Of a DNA stretch of 12,195 bases, positions 5,213 through 12,195 are shown one piece after another (position 1 is the first letter of the stretch; the number at the start of each line of letters is the position of its first letter). The notes under the pieces are model-generated. The model saw only the letters and a program-made list of their open reading frames with translations, was not told where the DNA came from and did not search any database. The translations under genes were made by a program, and so were the position numbers. The stretch comes from an uncultured Georgenia sp. (GTDB lineage Bacteria; Actinomycetota; Actinomycetes; Actinomycetales; Actinomycetaceae), in assembly GCF_937958535.1 (NCBI RefSeq), contig NZ_CALGNQ010000143.1:1-12195 (forward strand), read 5' to 3'.

Positions 5213-6802
5213 TCAGCGGATCCGCACGGAGCGGTCGTACCAGGCGAGGACGGCCTCCGAGCCGAAGGGCCACAGCGCCTCCAGGCCGCGGGCGGCGCTC
5301 CTGCCGAAGGTCGGCATCCCCGGGATGCTCGGCCCGGACGAGACGGTGCGCACCGGGGCGTCCTCGGGGAGGGCGGCGAGCCGGCGGGCGGCGGTGATCC
5401 CCTCGTGGAGGTGGCCGAGCTCGTCGACGAGGCCGTTGTCCCGTGCGTCCCGCCCGCTCCAGATCCGGCCTCGCCCCAGCTCGTCCACCCGCTCCGGGGT
5501 GAGCCTGCGGCCGGTGGCGACCCGGTCGACCAAGCGGCGGTAGGCCTCCTCCATGAGCTTCTCCGCCCACGCCCGCTGCGCCGGGGAGAAGGGACGGTGC
5601 GGGCTGGTGAACAGGGCGGCCTCGCGGCCGACCGTCCCCGGGTTGACGCCGTGGCGCTCCTCGAGGCGGGTGAGCACCGGCTTGCCGACGACGACGCCGA
5701 TGCTGCCGGTGATCGTGTACGGGCCGGCGACCACGTGGTCGGCCTGGGCCAGGACGTAGTAGCCGCCGGACGCGGCCACCTCACCCATGACGGCGACCAC
5801 CGGCTTGCTGGTGCGGGCCACCGCCCGGCAGATGACGTCGGAGGCCAGCGCCGAGCCGCCGGGCGAGTCGACGTACAGGACGACCGCCCCGACGTGCTCG
5901 TCCCGCTCGGCCCTGCGCAGTGCCGCGACGACGGTGTCCGCGCCCGCCAGCGGTCCGGGGACGACCGGGAGAGGTGGCGTGCCGCGGGACCGCCCCGAGA
6001 CGATGGCGCCGACGACGGGCACGACGGCGACGCCCGCGGCCCTCCGCCGCGTCAGCGTGGGCCGGTCGGGCAGGAGCAGCTGCACGGTGCGCGGCCAGTG
6101 CTGGTCCACGACCGAGACGATCTGGTCGTCGTAGGCGACGCGGGTGACCAGCCCGGCGTCGAGCAGCTCGCGGGCGCTGGTGAACCCGGCGTCCAGGACC
6201 GTGTCGGGGGCGCCGACGTCGGCGAGCCAGCTGCGTTCGGCCGAGTCGAGGTAGGCGGTGAGCTGCTCACGCTCGTACTCGTCCATCCGCTCCTCCGAGA
6301 GCGGGGTGAGGGCGGTCTTGTACTCGCGGATGCGCAGGTTCTCGAAGGTGATGCCGTGCCGGGCGAGGAAGGCGCCGAGGAAGACCTGCTCCGCGGCGAA
6401 CCCCGGGAGCGACACCTCCGCCGACTCCGGCGCGACGACCTCGTGCAGCTGGGCGGTGAGGAGGAGGCTGCGCATGGTCACATGGGGCAGGTACCCGACG
6501 ACCCGCTTGTGGCGGGCGAGGCGCCCCAGGGCGTCACCGATCGCGCGGGAGGTGCTCAGCCCGGTGCGCAGCTCACCGACCCGGACGAGCACGCCGGTCA
6601 GCCAGTCGGCCCGGGCGAGCCGCACCAACCGCTCGGTGAGCGCCTCGAGGGTCTCGTCCCGCTGGAGGAGGGCCTGCACGGGACCGCCCGGGGCGTGGGC
6701 GGGGTACCCACCGTGGAGGTCGAGCACCACCCAGTCCGGGGCCTGGTCGGGGTCCCGGTCGCGGCCGACGGCCGGCCGCAGCGTCGCGCGCAGGAAGGCC
6801 AT
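5213..6802 (-). CDS. sppA: SppA-like signal peptide peptidase (family S49), two-domain form
   Basis: The 529-residue protein is a tandem-domain S49 serine protease of the long SppA type, which cleaves cleaved-off signal peptides or other membrane-associated peptides using a Ser-Lys dyad. The general base should be K162 in the first domain (REYKTALTPLSEERM, matching the YKSA region of E. coli SppA). The nucleophile should be S345 in the second domain (GEVAASGGYYVLAQAD). The preceding strand VVLYVDSPGGSALASD (308-321) and ITGSIGVV (364-371) are also typical. Unlike E. coli SppA, no N-terminal membrane segment is seen: the start runs MAFLRATLRPAVGRDRD directly into the first domain, so it is probably cytoplasmic or peripheral. 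The ATG at 6802 has a TAGGGT box five bases upstream and may be leaderless. The DGPF-ECF42 pair lies downstream. Confidence 0.9.
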   Translation of the reverse strand: MAFLRATLRPAVGRDRDPDQAPDWVVLDLHGGYPAHAPGGPVQALLQRDETLEALTERLVRLARADWLTGVLVRVGELRTGLSTSRAIGDALGRLARHKRVVGYLPHVTMRSLLLTAQLHEVVAPESAEVSLPGFAAEQVFLGAFLARHGITFENLRIREYKTALTPLSEERMDEYEREQLTAYLDSAERSWLADVGAPDTVLDAGFTSARELLDAGLVTRVAYDDQIVSVVDQHWPRTVQLLLPDRPTLTRRRAAGVAVVPVVGAIVSGRSRGTPPLPVVPGPLAGADTVVAALRRAERDEHVGAVVLYVDSPGGSALASDVICRAVARTSKPVVAVMGEVAASGGYYVLAQADHVVAGPYTITGSIGVVVGKPVLTRLEERHGVNPGTVGREAALFTSPHRPFSPAQRAWAEKLMEEAYRRLVDRVATGRRLTPERVDELGRGRIWSGRDARDNGLVDELGHLHEGITAARRLAALPEDAPVRTVSSGPSIPGMPTFGRSAARGLEALWPFGSEAVLAWYDRSVRIR

Positions 6803-6807
6803 GGTCC

Positions 6808-6813
6808 ACCCTA
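6808..6813 (-). promoter_or_regulatory. Probable -10 box of a leaderless sppA transcript
   Basis: On the reverse strand, TAGGGT (TAnnnT type) lies five bases before the sppA ATG, in the string TTAGGGTGGACCATG. This spacing puts the transcription start at or next to the A of the start codon. No convincing -35 element was identified. Confidence 0.5.
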
Positions 6814-6875
6814 ACCAGGGCTACCCGGCCGGGCGGACAGAGCCGGCCCACGTACCCGGCCTGCGGATTCCTCGG

Positions 6876-6881
6876 TACGCT
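6876..6881 (+). promoter_or_regulatory. Possible -10 box for the FxLYD-protein gene
   Basis: TACGCT (TAnnnT) would place the start of transcription near 6888, giving a leader of about 39 bases that contains GGAAAGAG before the GTG start at 6927. No clear -35 element is seen. It shares the 124-base divergent gap with the sppA start. Confidence 0.3.
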
Positions 6882-6926
6882 CAGGGGCGCCTCCCCACCT
6901 CCACCGACGCCTGGACGGAAAGAGTC

Positions 6927-7724
6927 GTGACCCACCTCCCGCCTGACCACTCCTCGCCGAGCACGCCGCACGGACCGGGTGTCCCTCCCCCGCCCCCGGC
7001 GGCGCCGGGCGCCTACCCGCCCTACCCGCCGGCCCAGCCGTACGGAGCGCCGATCGGCGACGGCGGGTTCCCCGGTCCCGCCGTGCCGCCGCCGGCACCC
7101 GCTGCGCGCGGTGGCCTGCGCGGCTGGCACCTGGGCGTGGCCGCCGGGGCCGCCCTCGTGGTCGGACTGGGTGCCGGCGTCCTCGTGGGCGACGGTGCCG
7201 ACTCCGCGCGCGTGGCGGAGCTGGAGACCCAGGTGAACCGCCTGGAGGACCAGCTCACCGCCCGGGACGACGAGATCGCCACGCTCGACAGCGAGCTGAA
7301 CCTGGCTCAGCAGAATCTCGCCGCCGCGGAGGCGGCGGTCGAGGAGGCACCGGAGACGGAGTCGACGGCGAACGAGTCCGACACCGCCGACGCCGAGGAC
7401 GCGGACGCGGACACCGACGCGGCCGATGACGAGACGGCCACCGGTGCGGAGTACACCGCCGGCAGCTACGTCTTCTCCGATGTCCAGGTGAGCGAGGACT
7501 TCGTCGGGGACTTCGACGTCCGCGTCCGGATGACCAACACCGGCTCCGCCAAGGACTACGTCGGGATCACGGCGACGCTCTTCGCCGACGGCTCCGTGGT
7601 GGGGACCGCGACCGGGCTGGCGTCGGGCGTCGCGGCCGACTCGACGATCACGATGGAGATGATCTCCCTGGACGACTACGTGGCGTGGGACGCCATCGAG
7701 TTCCAGGTCGACGCGGAGTTCTAG
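6927..7724 (+). CDS. Membrane-anchored coiled-coil protein with FxLYD-like C-terminal domain
   Basis: The 265-residue protein has five visible parts. First is a Pro/Tyr-rich cytoplasmic N-terminus (1-60, PPPPPAAPGAYPPYPPAQPYG). Then come one membrane helix (about 69-88, LGVAAGAALVVGLGAGVLVG), a heptad-like coiled coil (about 94-140, VAELETQVNRLEDQL and onward), and an acidic, low-complexity linker (140-172, rich in Asp, Ala and Thr). Last is a beta-rich domain (about 178-265) with the FxLYD-like pattern VRVRMTNTGSAKDYVGITATLFADGSVVGT. The GTG at 6927 is chosen because GGAAAGAG precedes it and a longer frame would run antisense through sppA. Topology suggests the coiled coil and C-terminal domain lie outside the membrane. 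Such proteins are usually hypothetical; a binding or cell-envelope role is inference. Confidence 0.85.
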   Translation: MTHLPPDHSSPSTPHGPGVPPPPPAAPGAYPPYPPAQPYGAPIGDGGFPGPAVPPPAPAARGGLRGWHLGVAAGAALVVGLGAGVLVGDGADSARVAELETQVNRLEDQLTARDDEIATLDSELNLAQQNLAAAEAAVEEAPETESTANESDTADAEDADADTDAADDETATGAEYTAGSYVFSDVQVSEDFVGDFDVRVRMTNTGSAKDYVGITATLFADGSVVGTATGLASGVAADSTITMEMISLDDYVAWDAIEFQVDAEF

Positions 7725-7826
7725 CGCTCAGGCCGGTCGGCGGCGTTCAGGCCGGCCGTGGGCGGTCGCGGAGCCGAGCGCGAGGAACACGCCCACACCA
7801 CGCCCGGCCGCGCGTGCTGCCCGGAC

Positions 7827-8201
7827 CTACGCGGTCTGCCAGAGCCCGACGACGTTGCCCTCGCTGTCCTTGAAGTACGCGGCGAAGCCCATCTCACCCA
7901 CCGGAGACTTGTCTGCCACCACCTCGCCGCCCTGCTCGGTGACCCGCTGGAGCGTGGCGTCGATGTCGTCGGTGTCGATGACGACGACCGGGGCCGTGTT
8001 GGGCCCGCTGCGCGACGTCATGCCGCCGCCGATGTACCCCGGCTCGGTCGGCCCGGCCTCGCCGGTCGGGCCGGTGGAGACGCCGAGGTAGTCGAGCTCG
8101 GCCATCTCCTCCAGCTCCCACCGGAAGACGTTGCCGTAGAAGCGCTTGGCCCGCTCCTTGTCGTCGAAGGGGAGCTCGAAGTGGACCACTCGACCTGTCA
8201 T
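7827..8201 (-). CDS. VOC superfamily protein (glyoxalase/bleomycin-resistance-like)
   Basis: The 124-residue protein has the two beta-alpha-beta-beta-beta modules of the vicinal oxygen chelate fold. The first opens with VVHFELPFDDKERAKRFYGNVF; the second contains APVVVIDTDDIDATLQRV and closes with FAAYFKDSEGNVVGLWQT. The opening and the GNVVGLWQ end resemble the SgaA_N/glyoxalase-like subgroup. H7 and the closing region could hold metal ligands, but the usual second-module glutamate position is not secure (G-N-V-V-G-L-W), so catalytic activity cannot be claimed. The frame is open upstream, but the ATG at 8201 has GGGAGG (8207-8212) at five bases and gives the usual family length. It is convergent with the FxLYD gene and divergent from the proline-rich membrane-protein gene. 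Confidence 0.9.
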   Translation of the reverse strand: MTGRVVHFELPFDDKERAKRFYGNVFRWELEEMAELDYLGVSTGPTGEAGPTEPGYIGGGMTSRSGPNTAPVVVIDTDDIDATLQRVTEQGGEVVADKSPVGEMGFAAYFKDSEGNVVGLWQTA

Positions 8202-8323
8202 GGGAACCTCCCGAGATGGGGCCGGCGACGTCGGCGGGACCGGCGGGCGTCGGCAGCGACGCCTGTCATCGTACGGCCGGGTGACGTTGCTCGCAGCCCC
8301 CTTTCCCCGCCGTGAGGGCGACC

Positions 8324-8329
8324 TAGCAT
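8324..8329 (+). promoter_or_regulatory. Possible -10 box for the proline-rich membrane-protein gene
   Basis: TAGCAT (TAnnnT) lies nine bases before the GTG at 8339. Transcription would start at about 8336-8339, giving a leaderless or nearly leaderless message. GGAG at 8330-8333 could instead act as a ribosome binding site of a longer transcript. Confidence 0.35.
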
Positions 8330-8338
8330 GGAGATGTC

Positions 8339-9292
8339 GTGGCAGGTCGAGAAGTCGAGACGGTGTCCGAACAGCAGGAGCCCCGGAGGCCGGCAGCGCC
8401 CCCACCGGAGCGCCCGTCCGCCTGGCGCATCCTCGCCAGCGCCCTGGCGGCCATGACGACCACCGCGCTGCTGTCCACGCTCGGCGTGGCCGGGACGATC
8501 ATCGGTGCCGCGCTGGCGAGCGTCGTCACCGTGCTCGCCAACTTCGTCTACAGCGCCTCGATCTACCACACGGCGGAGAAGGTGACCGCCGTCGTACCGG
8601 CGATCCGACGCGAGTGCGCCGCGAGTGACGACGACGCGGCCCCCGCCGACCACCCGGATGAGGCGCCCGGCCCGTCCGGTCCCGACCCGGACCGACCGTC
8701 CTGGGTCACGCGCCTTCGCCACCGGCTCGCCGAGGTGGTCCGCCGCGTCGGCTGGCGGAGGCTGCTCGCCCTCTCCCTGGCGGCCTTCGCGCTCGTCATC
8801 GGTGCTGTCACGGTCATCGAGCTGGCCGCGGGCAAGCCGCTGTCCGACGTCACCCGTGGCCGGGACGGCAGCGGGACCACCCTCTTCGGCGGGACCGCCC
8901 GCACCGTCGAACCGACACCGATGCCGACGCAGGCACCGGACCGGCTGCACGACCTTCCCGGCACCACCGGCCCCGCGGACGTCCCCGCTCCCGCGGACCC
9001 GGCCTCGCCCGACGTCCCCGGTGCACGCCGGGACCCCACCCCGGCGCCGACCCCCACCGCACCGGCCGCCCCCGACCCGAGCCCGGCGCCCACCGCTCCG
9101 GTCGAGGAGCCGAGCCCGGGCGGCACGCAGGAGCCGGCACCGGACGTCCCGGCCCCCGAACCGCCGCCCCCGGAGGACGGGGCGGGCGCAGACGCCGGCA
9201 CCGGGCCGTCGACCTCCGACACCTCCGCCGGGCAGCCGCAGCACAGCCGCCAGGTGCAGTCCGGGGAGCAGGTGGACCCGCCGACCGGCTGA
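8339..9292 (+). CDS. Membrane protein with long Pro/Ala/Thr-rich extracytoplasmic tail, unknown function
   Basis: The 317-residue protein is not assigned to a characterised family. After a short charged N-terminus, residues about 28-75 form a hydrophobic hairpin (AWRILASALAAMTTTALLSTLGVAGTIIGAALASVV in two pieces), a pattern often seen in hypothetical actinobacterial membrane proteins. A charged, probably cytoplasmic loop (80-138) leads to a third membrane helix (about 141-162). The rest (165-317) is strongly enriched in Pro, Ala, Asp and Thr and is probably disordered and outside the cell, with no LPXTG sorting motif. The start could be GTG at 8339 (GGAG at 8330-8333) or GTG at 8363; the first is preferred because of spacing. 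The following nuclease gene lies 63 bases downstream with its own promoter-like box. Envelope or septum-linked roles are speculation. Confidence 0.75.
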   Translation: MAGREVETVSEQQEPRRPAAPPPERPSAWRILASALAAMTTTALLSTLGVAGTIIGAALASVVTVLANFVYSASIYHTAEKVTAVVPAIRRECAASDDDAAPADHPDEAPGPSGPDPDRPSWVTRLRHRLAEVVRRVGWRRLLALSLAAFALVIGAVTVIELAAGKPLSDVTRGRDGSGTTLFGGTARTVEPTPMPTQAPDRLHDLPGTTGPADVPAPADPASPDVPGARRDPTPAPTPTAPAAPDPSPAPTAPVEEPSPGGTQEPAPDVPAPEPPPPEDGAGADAGTGPSTSDTSAGQPQHSRQVQSGEQVDPPTG

Positions 9293-9343
9293 GCGGGCGC
9301 ACGTCCGCCGGCGTTCCTCTCCCGCGCCGGGCCCGGCCCGCAC

Positions 9344-9349
9344 TACGGT
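9344..9349 (+). promoter_or_regulatory. Probable -10 box of a leaderless ERCC4-gene transcript
   Basis: TACGGT is followed by exactly six bases and then GTG at 9356, which places +1 on the G of the start codon. No Shine-Dalgarno sequence is seen before either candidate GTG (9350 or 9356), which supports leaderless initiation at 9356. Confidence 0.5.
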
Positions 9350-9355
9350 GTGGCC

Positions 9356-10309
9356 GTGTCCGACGACTTCCTCATCGCGCGGAACCCGGAGGCGGGCAGC
9401 ACGCTGCCCTACCTGCTGCGGGTCCCGCTGGGCCCCGACGGCGTCGTGCTCAAGGCGCGCGAGACGTGGCCACGGACCGGGAAGGTCTACTGCCACCGGG
9501 CGGTGGGCTGGCCCCGGGAGCCGGAGATCGTCGAACGGGTGCCGGTGCGCTCGTGTGTGCGGCGGGGCGCGGCGATCGACCTCGTGCTGGACCGCAGCCG
9601 GGAGAACCGCTCGCAGTTCGTCCTCACCCGGGTGAGGGGCGGGCGGGAGGCGATCTTCTGGCAGACGGCCCGGACGGCGAAGCAGGCCCGCCCCGCGGTC
9701 GACCTCCCCACCGCGCGGGCCTCGGGGGTGAGCGAGCTCGAGATCGTCGTCGACAGCCACGAGCGGTACGCGTGGGCGTTCTCCCACCAGCAGGCGACGA
9801 CGACGCGGCGGGCGCTGCCGGTGGGCGACTACGCGGTCGAGCTCGCGGGCCGGGTCGTCGCCGCGGTCGAGCGCAAGAGCCTGCCGGACCTCGTCGCGAC
9901 GCTGACGAGCGGCCGGATGCGTTACCTCCTGGCCGACCTGGCGCGGCTCCCGCGGGCCGCCGTCGTCGTCGAGGACCGGTACTCCCGGGTGTTCGCGCTG
10001 GACCGGGTGCGACCCGCCGTCGTCGCCGACGCGATCGCCGAGTGCGCCGCGCGGTTCCCGCAGGTCCCGATCCAGTTCTGTGAGACCCGTGCCCTGGCCC
10101 AGGAGTGGACCTACCGGTTCTTCGGTGCCGCGCTGCGCGAGGAGACCGCACAGATCGGCTCCGATGAGCGCGTGGCAGAGCTGCCCGCCGCGGTGGCGCC
10201 GTCGGCGGCCGAGGTGCGCGCGTGGGCGCGGGCGAACGGGTTCGCGGTGTCCGACCGCGGGCGCATCCCGGCCGCGGTGCTCACCGCCTTCGAGAGGAGG
10301 CGGGCCTGA
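9356..10309 (+). CDS. ERCC4-family nuclease with Lsr2-type C-terminal DNA-binding domain
   Basis: The 317-residue protein has three parts. Residues 1-120 form an N-terminal region I do not recognise. An ERCC4 (XPF/Mus81-type) nuclease domain spans about 128-260. Its active-site elements are D133 (VVDSHER), GDY at 157-159 and the signature ERKSLPD (E172-R173-K174, D178), matching ERKxxxD, so it should be catalytically competent on branched or flapped DNA. Residues 284-317 (SAAEVRAWARANGF, SDRGRIP, then AVLTAFERR) match the C-terminal DNA-binding domain of the nucleoid protein Lsr2, including the RGR minor-groove motif at 301-303. Start: GTG at 9356 fits a leaderless transcript; GTG at 9350 would add two residues. 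The stop is one base before the DUF1905 ATG. The domain fusion suggests a nuclease directed to AT-rich or Lsr2-coated DNA, which is inference. Confidence 0.9.
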   Translation: MSDDFLIARNPEAGSTLPYLLRVPLGPDGVVLKARETWPRTGKVYCHRAVGWPREPEIVERVPVRSCVRRGAAIDLVLDRSRENRSQFVLTRVRGGREAIFWQTARTAKQARPAVDLPTARASGVSELEIVVDSHERYAWAFSHQQATTTRRALPVGDYAVELAGRVVAAVERKSLPDLVATLTSGRMRYLLADLARLPRAAVVVEDRYSRVFALDRVRPAVVADAIAECAARFPQVPIQFCETRALAQEWTYRFFGAALREETAQIGSDERVAELPAAVAPSAAEVRAWARANGFAVSDRGRIPAAVLTAFERRRA

Positions 10310-10310
10310 G

Positions 10311-10631
10311 ATGACCACCCCGGGCAGCTACACCTTCGACGCCGAGCTGTGGCTGTGGGACGCCCGGCGCACCGACGCCTGGACGTTCGTCTCGCTGCCC
10401 ACCGACGTCGCCGACGAGATCCTCGACCTGGCAGCGCCCTTCACCCGCGGCTTCGGGTCGGTCCGCGTCGAGGTGGCCGTGGGCCGGACGGTGTGGCGCA
10501 CCTCGATCTTCCCCTCGAGCAGCGCCGGAACCTACGTGCTGCCGATCAAACGCGCCGTCCGCCAGGCCGAGGGGCTGACTGTCGGCGACCTGGTCCCGGT
10601 CCGGCTCACGCTCGTCGACCTCGGCGGGTGA
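10311..10631 (+). CDS. DUF1905 domain protein
   Basis: The 106-residue protein consists of one DUF1905 domain, a small beta-barrel-like family of unknown function. Visible hallmarks are FDAELWLW, AWTFVSLPTDVADEI, the GFGSVRVEV strand, VWRTSIFPS, and the end TYVLPIKRAVRQAEGLTVGD. Length is typical for single-domain members. The ATG follows the nuclease stop after one base (TGAGATG), and AGAGGAGG at 10292-10299 lies inside the nuclease gene, so the two are very probably co-transcribed and translationally coupled. It converges with the ABC permease gene, 24 bases apart. A functional link to the nuclease is suggested only by this coupling. Confidence 0.9.
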   Translation: MTTPGSYTFDAELWLWDARRTDAWTFVSLPTDVADEILDLAAPFTRGFGSVRVEVAVGRTVWRTSIFPSSSAGTYVLPIKRAVRQAEGLTVGDLVPVRLTLVDLGG

Positions 10632-10655
10632 GCGGCCCGCGCCGTCGGGTCCGCG

Positions 10656-11546
10656 CTACTTGATCGCGCCCCTGGTGACACCGGAGATCACCCACCGCTG
10701 GGCGACGACGTAGACGATGAGCAGCGGTGCCATCGCCATGAGGTAGGAGGCGAAGGCGAGGGTGTAGTCGGCGGAGAACTGGCCCTGGAAGACGTACTGG
10801 GCCAGCTGGATGGTCGCGGCGTCCGGGTCGGAGAGGATGACGAGCGGGAGCAGGAAGTCGTTCCATGCCCACACGCACGTGAGGATGCCGACGGTGGCGT
10901 TGATCGGGGCGAGCAGCGGGAAGACCACCCGCCAGAACACGCCCCAGGTCGTCGCCCCGTCCATCCGTGCCGCCTCCTCCAGCTCGGCCGGGATGGACCG
11001 GACGTAGGCCGTGTAGAGGAAGACGTTGAACGACAGTCCGTACACGGTGTACAGCAGGACCAGCCCGGCCTGGTTGTCCAGCCCGAGGATCGCCGCCTGC
11101 TTCGCGGCGGGCAGCATGAGCACCGGGAACGGGATGAACAGCGCGGCGATGAAGTAGTAGAACAGCGAGCGGAACAGGCGTCGGTGGAACTGGCGGGCGA
11201 TGGCGTAGGCGACCATCGAGTTCGTCAGCAGCGTCAGGACGACGGCGCCGACGGTGATGAGCGCGGTGTTCAGCGCGCGGGCTGGGAAGTCGATGGTGCG
11301 CCACGCCTCGGCGAAGTTGCCCCAGGTCCAGTCGGTGGGCGGGGCGAAACCGGTGCCGCCGAGCTGCTCGGGCGTCTTCAGCGCCGTGACGATGGTGAAG
11401 TACAGCGGCACGAGCACGGTGAGCGAGAGGACGACGAGCAGCGCGGTGAGCCACCAGCTGACGCCGCCGGCGGGGCGGTGCCTGCGGCGCGCGCGCCGCG
11501 CCCGGCGGGTGCTCGGCGGGGGGAGGGTGACGGCGTCGGCGGACAT
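10656..11546 (-). CDS. Carbohydrate ABC transporter permease (MalG/CUT1 type)
   Basis: The 296-residue inner-membrane subunit belongs to the CUT1 sugar importers. A basic N-terminus (RRARRARRRHR) precedes helix 1 (about 31-56), and five further hydrophobic segments follow at about 94-116, 127-148, 160-182, 206-235 and 262-285. The EAA loop that docks the ATPase is at about 188-213 (ELEEAARMDGATTWGVFWRVVFP). The last residues TRGAIK are the standard C-terminal end of MalG-type proteins. Its ATG overlaps the stop codon of the upstream permease gene by one base (TGATG), a typical operon arrangement. This gene looks intact, but its partner permease is broken, so the importer is probably not working unless a second permease exists. 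The sugar is unknown. Confidence 0.94.
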   Translation of the reverse strand: MSADAVTLPPPSTRRARRARRRHRPAGGVSWWLTALLVVLSLTVLVPLYFTIVTALKTPEQLGGTGFAPPTDWTWGNFAEAWRTIDFPARALNTALITVGAVVLTLLTNSMVAYAIARQFHRRLFRSLFYYFIAALFIPFPVLMLPAAKQAAILGLDNQAGLVLLYTVYGLSFNVFLYTAYVRSIPAELEEAARMDGATTWGVFWRVVFPLLAPINATVGILTCVWAWNDFLLPLVILSDPDAATIQLAQYVFQGQFSADYTLAFASYLMAMAPLLIVYVVAQRWVISGVTRGAIK

Positions 11547-12141
11547 CAGGCCCCCACCTCCTCACGGCGCAGGACACGCAGCTGGACGAAGGCGAAGACG
11601 ATGATGACCACCATGAAGACGACGGCGTTGGCGAGCTGGTAGCCGAACTCCCCGCCCTCGAACCCGCCCCGGTAGATGAGCGCGCCGATGGACTCCGTCG
11701 CGGTGCCCGGGCCGCCGCCGGTCATCGCGATGATCTGGTCGAACACCTGGAGGAAGTTCTTCAGCGCGAGGACGAGGTTGATGGTGAAGAAGCCCCAGAT
11801 CATCGGCATGGTGATGCTCCAGAACTGGCGCCATCGGCTCGCGCCGTCGATCGCGGCGGCCTCGTAGAGCTCGCCGGGCACGGTCTGCAGCCCGGCGAGG
11901 TAATGATGATCGTGAAGGCCGCCCCCTGCCAGACCGTCATGACGACGATCCCGAGCCACGCCCGCTCCGGGTCCGCGAGCAGCGAGGCGCTCAGGGCCTC
12001 GATGCCGAGCGCCTGCCCGATCGCCGGCAGGGAGAAGTTGAACAGGTAGGAGAAGACGTAGCCGATGACGAGGAGCGCGAGCACGTAGGGGATGAAGAAC
12101 ACCCCGCGCAGGGTGTTCTTCAGCCGGATGCGGGCGTTGAG
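11546..12141 (-). pseudogene. Carbohydrate ABC transporter permease (MalF/CUT1 type), truncated and frameshifted
   Basis: Two reverse-strand frames together give the C-terminal two thirds of a MalF-like permease. The first, read from about 12141, runs ALNARIRLKNTLRGVFFIPY through the helix ending WQGAAFTIII. The second continues YLAGLQTVPGELYEAAAIDG (EAA loop), then DQIIAMTGGGPGTATES, and ends REEVGA. Joining them needs one extra base between 11902 and 11903, where ATCATCAT-TACCTC should read ATC ATC ATC TAC CTC; a C is missing. Upstream of codon ALN the permease similarity stops abruptly and a TGA appears in frame, at the point where an IS-like end begins (12142). The N-terminal third is absent. 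Both lesions suggest a dead gene, although a sequencing error could explain the missing base. The intact second permease overlaps its stop. Confidence 0.85.
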
Positions 12142-12195
12142 GGCTCTTCACAATCGAGGGTGTAGCCGCGGCCGGAAGCCGCCGGCCTCGAGGAG
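12142..12195 (+). mobile_element. Probable left end of an ISL3-type insertion sequence (continues outside window)
   Basis: Coding similarity of the permease ends at this point and is replaced by GGCTCTTCACAATCGAGG, which resembles the GGCTCTT-type inverted-repeat ends I associate with ISL3-family elements. The repeat reads inward, to the right. A GC-rich small hairpin (GGCCG and CGGCC) follows. No transposase sequence is inside the window, so the family assignment rests on the end sequence and on the abrupt loss of permease homology. Confidence 0.55.

Noticed and set aside
4835..6814. Long forward-strand open frame (about 659 codons) opposite sppA and the DGPF gene
   Set aside because: Its translation is rich in Arg, Gly and Val with no domain pattern, and it lies antisense to clearly recognisable genes. 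High GC keeps antisense frames open.
8198..10318. Long reverse-strand open frame (about 706 codons) opposite the membrane-protein and ERCC4 genes
   Set aside because: The forward-strand genes carry recognisable domains; the reverse translation is low-complexity Arg/Gly/Pro sequence.

Overview
The window is very GC-rich chromosomal DNA. Codon third positions are almost all G or C, several starts are GTG, and several start codons sit just behind a TAnnnT -10 box, which suggests leaderless transcripts. Together with Lsr2-type DNA-binding, ECF42/DGPF, DUF1905 and FxLYD-like proteins, this points to an actinobacterium, probably a Micrococcales member (Cellulomonas or Georgenia-like). The genus is a guess.

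Layout, left to right. (1) 1-717: 3' part of a BCCT-family compatible-solute transporter. (2) 944-2002: a class V PLP enzyme. (3) 2066-3536: a symmetric unit with a C-rich tract, a 61-bp imperfect palindrome, a 29-bp tandem repeat, a reverse-strand DUF559/Vsr-like endonuclease-fold gene, a perfect 25-bp-arm palindrome and a G-rich 21-bp tandem tract. The two palindromes are related in sequence and bracket the nuclease gene, and the G-rich strands at the two ends lie in opposite orientation. The 340-base gap 2003-2342 holds the C-rich tract, palindrome A and the tandem repeat. (4) 3549-6802, reverse strand: sppA-like protease, then a DGPF (YCII-related) gene and its ECF42 sigma factor, with a possible ECF42-type promoter before the DGPF gene. 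(5) 6927-7724: membrane-anchored coiled-coil protein with an FxLYD-like domain. (6) 7827-8201, reverse: VOC protein. (7) 8339-9292: proline-rich membrane protein. (8) 9356-10631: an ERCC4 nuclease fused to an Lsr2-type DNA-binding tail, one base ahead of a DUF1905 gene. (9) 10656-12141, reverse: two sugar ABC permeases. The upstream one is broken by a one-base deletion and is cut off at 12142 by what looks like the end of an ISL3-type insertion sequence that runs out of the window.

The genes form small independent units, not one pathway. The most unusual features are the palindrome-bracketed DUF559 unit, the ERCC4-Lsr2 fusion and the doubly damaged permease. No tRNA, rRNA or CRISPR array was seen.
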